Made by a program: the position numbers and the translations under genes. From positions 1 to 9,182 of the forward strand of contig JASLHF010000132.1 in NCBI GenBank assembly GCA_030152275.1: a DNA stretch of 9,182 bases, written 5' to 3'. Source of the DNA: Acinetobacter sp. (GTDB lineage Bacteria; Pseudomonadota; Gammaproteobacteria; Pseudomonadales; Moraxellaceae). Below the pieces are notes generated by a model. It saw only the letters and a list, made by a program, of their open reading frames with translations, was not told the origin of the DNA and ran no database searches. This document shows positions 5,877 to 9,182 of the stretch, piece by piece; position 1 is the stretch's first letter, and the number at the start of each line of letters is the position of its first letter.

Positions 5877-7517
5877 TTATTTGCTTTTTTTGTACTGTTT
5901 TTTAGCAGCGTCAATGAAACCAGCAAATAATGGGTGACCATCACGTGGTGAACTTGTAAATTCTGGGTGGAATTGTACAGCAATAAACCAAGGATGTTCA
6001 GGAATTTCAACAGTTTCAACAAGACGCTGTACTGGAGAATAACCCGAAATCTTCATGCCTTTTTCTTCAAGCACTGGAATATAGCGGTTGTTCATTTCGT
6101 AACGGTGGCGATGACGTTCAATGATCTCTTCAGAACCATAAACTTCAGCAGTCTTTGTACCCGCAACCAATTCAGATTTTTGAGCACCTAAACGCATTGT
6201 ACCGCCAAGGTCTGAATCAACATTACGCTGCTGAACTTCACCGCGCTCATCTAACCATTCAGTGATTAAGCCAATCAATGGTGATTTAGTTGAACGGTTG
6301 AATTCTGTAGAAGATGCATCCGCAATACCAACCACATTACGTGCATATTCGATAACAGCCAGCTGCATACCTAAACAGATGCCAAGGAAAGGCACACCGT
6401 TTTCGCGCGCGAAACGGATGGCTTTCATTTTGCCTTCTGTACCGCGTTCGCCAAAGCCGCCCGGAACCAAAATCGCATCAGCATCTTTTAATACTTCAGC
6501 TTCGTTTTGGCTTTCCAGTTCTTCAGCATTCACATAGTCGATTTGAACTTTTACGCGGTTTTTAATGCCGGCGTGTAAAAGCGCTTCATTGACAGATTTG
6601 TAAGCATCTGGAAGTTCTACATATTTACCGACCATTGCAACACGAACTGTGTACTCTGGATTCAACAGCGCTTCTACAACATTGTCCCAGTCTGAAAGAT
6701 CAGCTTCTGGCAAATTGTCATAGCCAAAACGTTCACAGATCAGATCATCAACATTTTGTTCATAGAATGTGCGTGGAATTTGGTAAATTGAGCGGGCATC
6801 TTTACATACCACAACCGCACGCGCTTCAACGTTAGTGAACAGTGCGATTTTACGGGTCGTGTCTGCATCAACATCGTGCTCTGTACGGCAAATTAAGATG
6901 TCTGGCTGAATACCGATAGACAGCAATTCTTTTACAGAGTGCTGAGTTGGCTTAGTTTTCAGTTCGGCAGCAGATTTAATATATGGCAATAACGTCAAAT
7001 GCATCAGCATGGTGCGTTTATGGCCCAGCTCAACCATTAACTGACGTACAGATTCCATGAATGGGAGAGATTCAATGTCACCTACTGTTCCGCCAATTTC
7101 GACAATCGCAACGTCATAGCCTTCGCCTGCGCGAAGTACACGTTCTTTAATATTATCAGTGATATGCGGAATAACTTGTACAGTACCGCCTAAGTAGTCA
7201 CCGCGGCGCTCTTTATTCAGAACATCTTGGTATACACGGCCAGAAGTAAAGTTATTCAATTTGGTCATTTTAGCACGACGTAAGAAACGTTCGTAATAAC
7301 CCAAATCCAAGTCAGTTTCAGCGCCGTCCTCTGTGACAAAAACTTCACCGTGCTGGAACGGGCTCATAGTCCCTGGATCGACATTAATGTATGGATCCAT
7401 TTTTACCATGGTTACTTTTAAACCACGGGCTTCTAAAAGCGCAGCCACGGATGCAGCTGAAATACCTTTACCTAGTGATGATACAACACCGCCAGTAACG
7501 AAAATAAAATGGGTCAT
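5877..7517 (-). CDS. pyrG: PyrG, CTP synthase
   Basis: CTP synthase aminates UTP to CTP using ATP and glutamine, and filament formation is known for the family. The 546-residue chain has the synthetase domain first, with the P-loop-like GGVVSSLGKG (9-18), KMDPYINVDPGTMSP (39-53) and GEVFVTEDGAETDLDLG (57-73). The class I glutamine amidotransferase domain follows, with PGGFGERG (352-359), the nucleophile C381 in GICLGMQ, and H517/E519 in FHPEF. I chose the ATG at 7515-7517 because MTHFIFVTGG is the standard N-terminus. The frame stays open 35 codons further upstream, but that part resembles no family sequence. It is the first gene of the minus-strand cluster and is divergent from the lipoprotein gene. 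Confidence 0.97.
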   Translation of the reverse strand: MTHFIFVTGGVVSSLGKGISAASVAALLEARGLKVTMVKMDPYINVDPGTMSPFQHGEVFVTEDGAETDLDLGYYERFLRRAKMTKLNNFTSGRVYQDVLNKERRGDYLGGTVQVIPHITDNIKERVLRAGEGYDVAIVEIGGTVGDIESLPFMESVRQLMVELGHKRTMLMHLTLLPYIKSAAELKTKPTQHSVKELLSIGIQPDILICRTEHDVDADTTRKIALFTNVEARAVVVCKDARSIYQIPRTFYEQNVDDLICERFGYDNLPEADLSDWDNVVEALLNPEYTVRVAMVGKYVELPDAYKSVNEALLHAGIKNRVKVQIDYVNAEELESQNEAEVLKDADAILVPGGFGERGTEGKMKAIRFARENGVPFLGICLGMQLAVIEYARNVVGIADASSTEFNRSTKSPLIGLITEWLDERGEVQQRNVDSDLGGTMRLGAQKSELVAGTKTAEVYGSEEIIERHRHRYEMNNRYIPVLEEKGMKISGYSPVQRLVETVEIPEHPWFIAVQFHPEFTSSPRDGHPLFAGFIDAAKKQYKKSK

Positions 7518-7635
7518 TAAGTTTCTCGTACAATGGAGCCTAAATTGGCCTACAATGTTGTGCGATTTTACTTTACTCTGCACCAATAAAGCAAAGTCAT
7601 TCCGCATCAATTCATAGAACAATAAACAATTGGCT

Positions 7636-7644
7636 ATTCTATCA
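7636..7644 (-). promoter_or_regulatory. Possible extended -10 promoter of pyrG
   Basis: On the minus strand TGATAGAAT reads as an extended -10 (TG-n-TAGAAT, five of six matches to TATAAT). No good -35 is present, as is usual for extended -10 promoters. Transcription would start near 7629 and leave a leader of roughly 110 bases before pyrG. Confidence 0.35.
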
Positions 7645-7680
7645 GCATTTCCGATATAAAATTAGCTTAAATTTCGATGA

Positions 7681-7708
7681 TTTTCATATTCTGTTTTATG
7701 GTTATAAT
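7681..7708 (+). promoter_or_regulatory. Promoter of the lipoprotein gene
   Basis: A perfect TATAAT at 7703-7708 is preceded after 16 bases by TTTTCA (7681-7686, four of six matches to TTGACA). The start codon follows about 35 bases downstream. No strong Shine-Dalgarno is seen before that ATG. Confidence 0.6.
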
Positions 7709-7743
7709 ACGCATCTCCGTTTAATGCTTAATTTTGTGCAATT

Positions 7744-8196
7744 ATGAATAAGAAACTTTTAATTTGCGGCGCTATTGCAACAGCTTTACTGATTACTGCA
7801 TGTGTAAAAAAAGAAGAGCCAAAGCAAGAAGAGCAAGAACATGTTGAAACTGCGGCTTCTGAAGCAGCGCCAGCTGAACCGGCTAAATTTGAAAGTTTAG
7901 ATTCAGCAGATGCGAAAGAAATTCCAGCAATGCCGGCACACGCTGAAATCACCCGTGAAGAAACACCAAACACGACAACTGTAGAAGTACGCCGTCCAGC
8001 GCAGCCAGAAGCGCCTAAAGCTGAAACTGCAGCGGAAGCGCCTAAAGCGCCAGCTAAGCCCGAAGCGCCTAAAGCTGAAGAAAAACCAAAAGCAGAATCA
8101 GCGAAAACTGCACCTAAGCAAAACAGCGGTGCACAAACTGAAGATGACGCTGTGGCAGCAGCCATTGCAGCAGCGACTCCTGCATTGGATAATTAA
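7744..8196 (+). CDS. Ala/Pro/Glu/Lys-rich lipoprotein with internal repeats
   Basis: This 150-residue predicted lipoprotein starts with MNKKLL, a hydrophobic stretch and the lipobox LITAC. C20 should be lipidated after signal peptidase II cleavage. The residues after Cys (VKKEE) do not carry the Asp+2 inner-membrane retention signal, so outer-membrane sorting is likely. The mature part is low-complexity, highly charged and probably disordered, and I see no enzymatic motif. Between about residues 89 and 115 a 9-residue unit EAPKA(x)4 occurs three times. The gene is divergent from pyrG, has its own promoter and terminator, and is monocistronic. An envelope spacer or cell-wall contact role fits the composition, but the function is unknown. 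Confidence 0.85.
   Translation: MNKKLLICGAIATALLITACVKKEEPKQEEQEHVETAASEAAPAEPAKFESLDSADAKEIPAMPAHAEITREETPNTTTVEVRRPAQPEAPKAETAAEAPKAPAKPEAPKAEEKPKAESAKTAPKQNSGAQTEDDAVAAAIAAATPALDN
8008..8075 (+). repeat. 27-bp periodic repeat inside the lipoprotein gene
   Basis: GAAGCGCCTAAAGC occurs exactly at 8008-8021, 8035-8048 and 8062-8075, a strict 27-bp period that encodes EAPKA every nine residues. The identity at DNA level suggests recent tandem duplication. Confidence 0.85.
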
Positions 8197-8232
8197 GCAC
8201 CCAGCACAGCATTATGCTGAATCTTGCAAAAT

Positions 8233-8259
8233 AAAAAACCCGGCATTTCCGGGTTTTTT
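8233..8259 (+). terminator. Strong intrinsic terminator after the lipoprotein gene
   Basis: AAAAAACCCGG (8233-8243) pairs perfectly with CCGGGTTTTTT (8249-8259) around a five-base loop. The stem's A and T ends give a U tract in either direction, so it may work on both strands. A smaller palindrome CAGCAT-T-ATGCTG (8207-8219) precedes it. Confidence 0.9.
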
Positions 8260-8384
8260 ATGTTTAGTTCTTTAAGCTTTTTTTAAACATCAAGACTGCT
8301 ATAAAGCTCAAACTCAATGTTTTCGATCCTTTGCTATAAAATTCCTCTAATATTTCAATCTTTAAATGCCTTCTTAGATCATCA

Positions 8385-8694
8385 TTATAGATATGGCTTT
8401 AACTTATCCGCCAAATACTCAATAAATAAACACACACTTCAGCAAATGCTCCTATAAATCATACAGCGCTTGAATTTTTTAATAGCCCATCAACATATGA
8501 TCTCCAAATAAAGCCGTTAAACGCCCTTTCTGCCAGTCATTTTGCACCAAAAATCTCGACAGACAACTCATACCGTTGCCTTGTAAAATATGCAGTTCTA
8601 CAGGACGTAATAGATGGCCTTTTTCGGCCAAATAAACAAGACTGCCAACGATATCTAAATAGCGTCTGCATAGACGTTTTGCATGCAGAGTCAT
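8385..8694 (-). pseudogene. LysR-type transcriptional regulator, decayed C-terminal remnant
   Basis: The minus strand carries the end of a LysR-type effector-binding domain in broken form. From about 8620 it reads LLRPVELHILQGNGMSCL, then SRFLVQNDWQKGRLTALFGD, the usual GxGIxxLPxFLVxxDxxxGRLxxLF pattern of the family. After MGY comes an in-frame TAA at 8479-8481, then KIQALYDL, a TAG, then EHLLKCVFI. A 4-bp tandem duplication (TTTATTTA) then shifts the frame, after which the typical LysR ending IEYLADKLKPYL runs to the stop at 8385-8387. The DNA-binding N-terminus is not seen. A frame of 71 codons starts at ATG 8692-8694 behind GGTGAG and ends at 8479, so a short remnant peptide could still be made. 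The remainder of the gene may have been lost by deletion or by the IS insertion to the right. Confidence 0.6.
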
Positions 8695-8735
8695 TGAGCT
8701 CACCAAAATTTAGGCTGGAATTATCAAGCCGTATC

Positions 8736-8859
8736 TTATTCAGGCGCAGTCTTGAGCGCACTTGCTTTAGCGCGGGTATTTCTGCAAATGAAAACGCTTA
8801 CCGCAAAACACCCTATCCTCAGCATAAAAATTTCAGTGCTAAGACTGATTGAATACATA
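8736..8859 (-). pseudogene. Possible C-terminal remnant of a membrane protein
   Basis: A minus-strand frame enters from the presumed IS edge and ends at TAA 8736-8738. It reads MYSISLSTEIFMLRIG, then CFAVSVFICRNTRAKASALK and TAPE. A hydrophobic segment followed by a basic tail resembles the last helix and cytoplasmic end of an MFS-type transporter. The match is weak and only about 40 codons are visible. If real, a transporter gene beside a LysR gene was cut by the IS and then decayed. Confidence 0.25.
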
Positions 8860-9182
8860 ACCCGAATCCTGTTTAAGCCAAGGGTTTCATAATCTGAATT
8901 TTTGGCTTATTTCGTTGAGTTAATTGATATGCGCATAACGATGCGTAAATCCCACTTAGCAATCCATGAATACTACGTGCTTTACTCGTCACTAAATTGT
9001 ATTGACCTTTTAATAAGCTGAATAACGTTTCTATTTTATTACGCTGTTTTAAGTGATATTCATCTGATGCACAGAGTTGAGCAGACTGCATATTCTTTCG
9101 ATGATAGGTAATCAAATCAATACCTTGAATTTTTAATCTGCTTTTTAATTCTTGGCTGATATAGCCACGATCTGCATAAAGC
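8860..9182 (-). mobile_element. Right-edge insertion sequence (IS982-like), partial
   Basis: The transposase 3' part is followed by a short spacer toward lower coordinates. The element end is probably near 8860, where the sequence reads ACCCGAATCCTG just outside the transposase stop. No second inverted repeat is inside the window, so the boundary is an estimate. Confidence 0.5.
8873..9182 (-). CDS. IS982-like family transposase, 3' part (cut by window edge)
   Basis: The minus-strand frame stays open from the right edge to TAA 8873-8875, about 102 codons. It begins LYADRGYISQELKSRL, continues LITYHRKNMQSAQ and KQRNKIETLFSLLKGQYN, and ends with RSIHGLLSGIYASLCAYQL. The Asp of ADRGY and the Glu of KIET fit the second and third acidic residues of a DDE transposase. 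The GYISxxL, LIT-RKNM and RSIHxxL pattern is like IS982-family enzymes. The start lies outside the window. A TTG codon at 9113-9115 opens a shorter reading, but the upstream codons clearly belong to the protein. Whether the element is complete cannot be judged here. Confidence 0.8.
   Translation of the reverse strand, partial: LYADRGYISQELKSRLKIQGIDLITYHRKNMQSAQLCASDEYHLKQRNKIETLFSLLKGQYNLVTSKARSIHGLLSGIYASLCAYQLTQRNKPKIQIMKPLA

Noticed and set aside
7518..7622. In-frame upstream extension of pyrG by 35 codons
   Set aside because: The added residues resemble no part of CTP synthase, and the standard N-terminus MTHFIFVTGG begins at 7517. The region is better read as 5' leader.
7728..8165. Long minus-strand frame opposite the lipoprotein gene
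   Set aside because: It is an Ala/Ser/Gly-rich mirror of the repetitive lipoprotein codons. The plus-strand frame has a lipobox, promoter and terminator.
8537..8761. Minus-strand 74-codon frame as a separate gene
   Set aside because: It overlaps the LysR remnant in another frame, and its residues look like out-of-frame translation. It may include decayed codons but no supportable gene.
1..9182. CRISPR array or toxin-antitoxin pair
   Set aside because: No regularly spaced direct repeats with unique spacers occur. The small left-edge genes lack toxin or antitoxin family features that I can recognise.

Overview
The window reads as a chromosomal segment of an Acinetobacter-type gammaproteobacterium (Moraxellaceae). 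The genus is inferred from the AT-rich base composition, the Acinetobacter-like protein sequences and the minus-strand gene order pyrG-kdsA-eno-ftsB-ispD-rodA. It was not checked by any search.

Left edge (1 to about 690): the end of an integrated element (prophage or genomic island). Three tightly packed plus-strand genes lie here: the tail of an unidentified gene, a 67-residue unknown, and a 96-residue protein resembling the pyocin activator PrtN family. An intrinsic terminator folds over the last stop codon. Just beyond are short TTTTTACGCC repeats. Then comes a minus-strand stub that reads like the displaced start of dusA (tRNA-dihydrouridine synthase A), ending ...SRKLWVAPM before diverging to a stop. 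dusA is a known attachment gene for islands, so I read positions of about 682-695 as the element/chromosome junction. The intact dusA would lie to the left, outside the window.

Centre (1308 to 7517): a conserved housekeeping cluster, all on the minus strand and transcribed right to left. pyrG makes CTP, kdsA makes the Kdo precursor for lipopolysaccharide, and eno is glycolytic enolase. ftsB is a divisome coiled-coil protein, ispD acts in the MEP isoprenoid pathway, and rodA is the SEDS glycan polymerase of the elongasome. CTP joins several of these steps: IspD uses it directly, and activation of Kdo to CMP-Kdo also consumes it. Isoprenoid supply feeds the undecaprenyl carrier of the lipid II that RodA polymerises. 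Hairpins between kdsA and eno, between ispD and rodA, and after rodA suggest more than one transcription unit.

Right (7518 to 9182): a divergent promoter region, then a plus-strand Ala/Pro/Glu/Lys-rich lipoprotein with a 9-residue internal repeat and a strong terminator. Beyond it is a decayed stretch on the minus strand. It holds the C-terminal remnant of a LysR-type regulator, with two stop codons and a 4-bp duplication frameshift, and a possible tail of a membrane protein. The window ends inside the 3' part of an IS982-like transposase. Both edges of the housekeeping cluster therefore show mobile-element activity.
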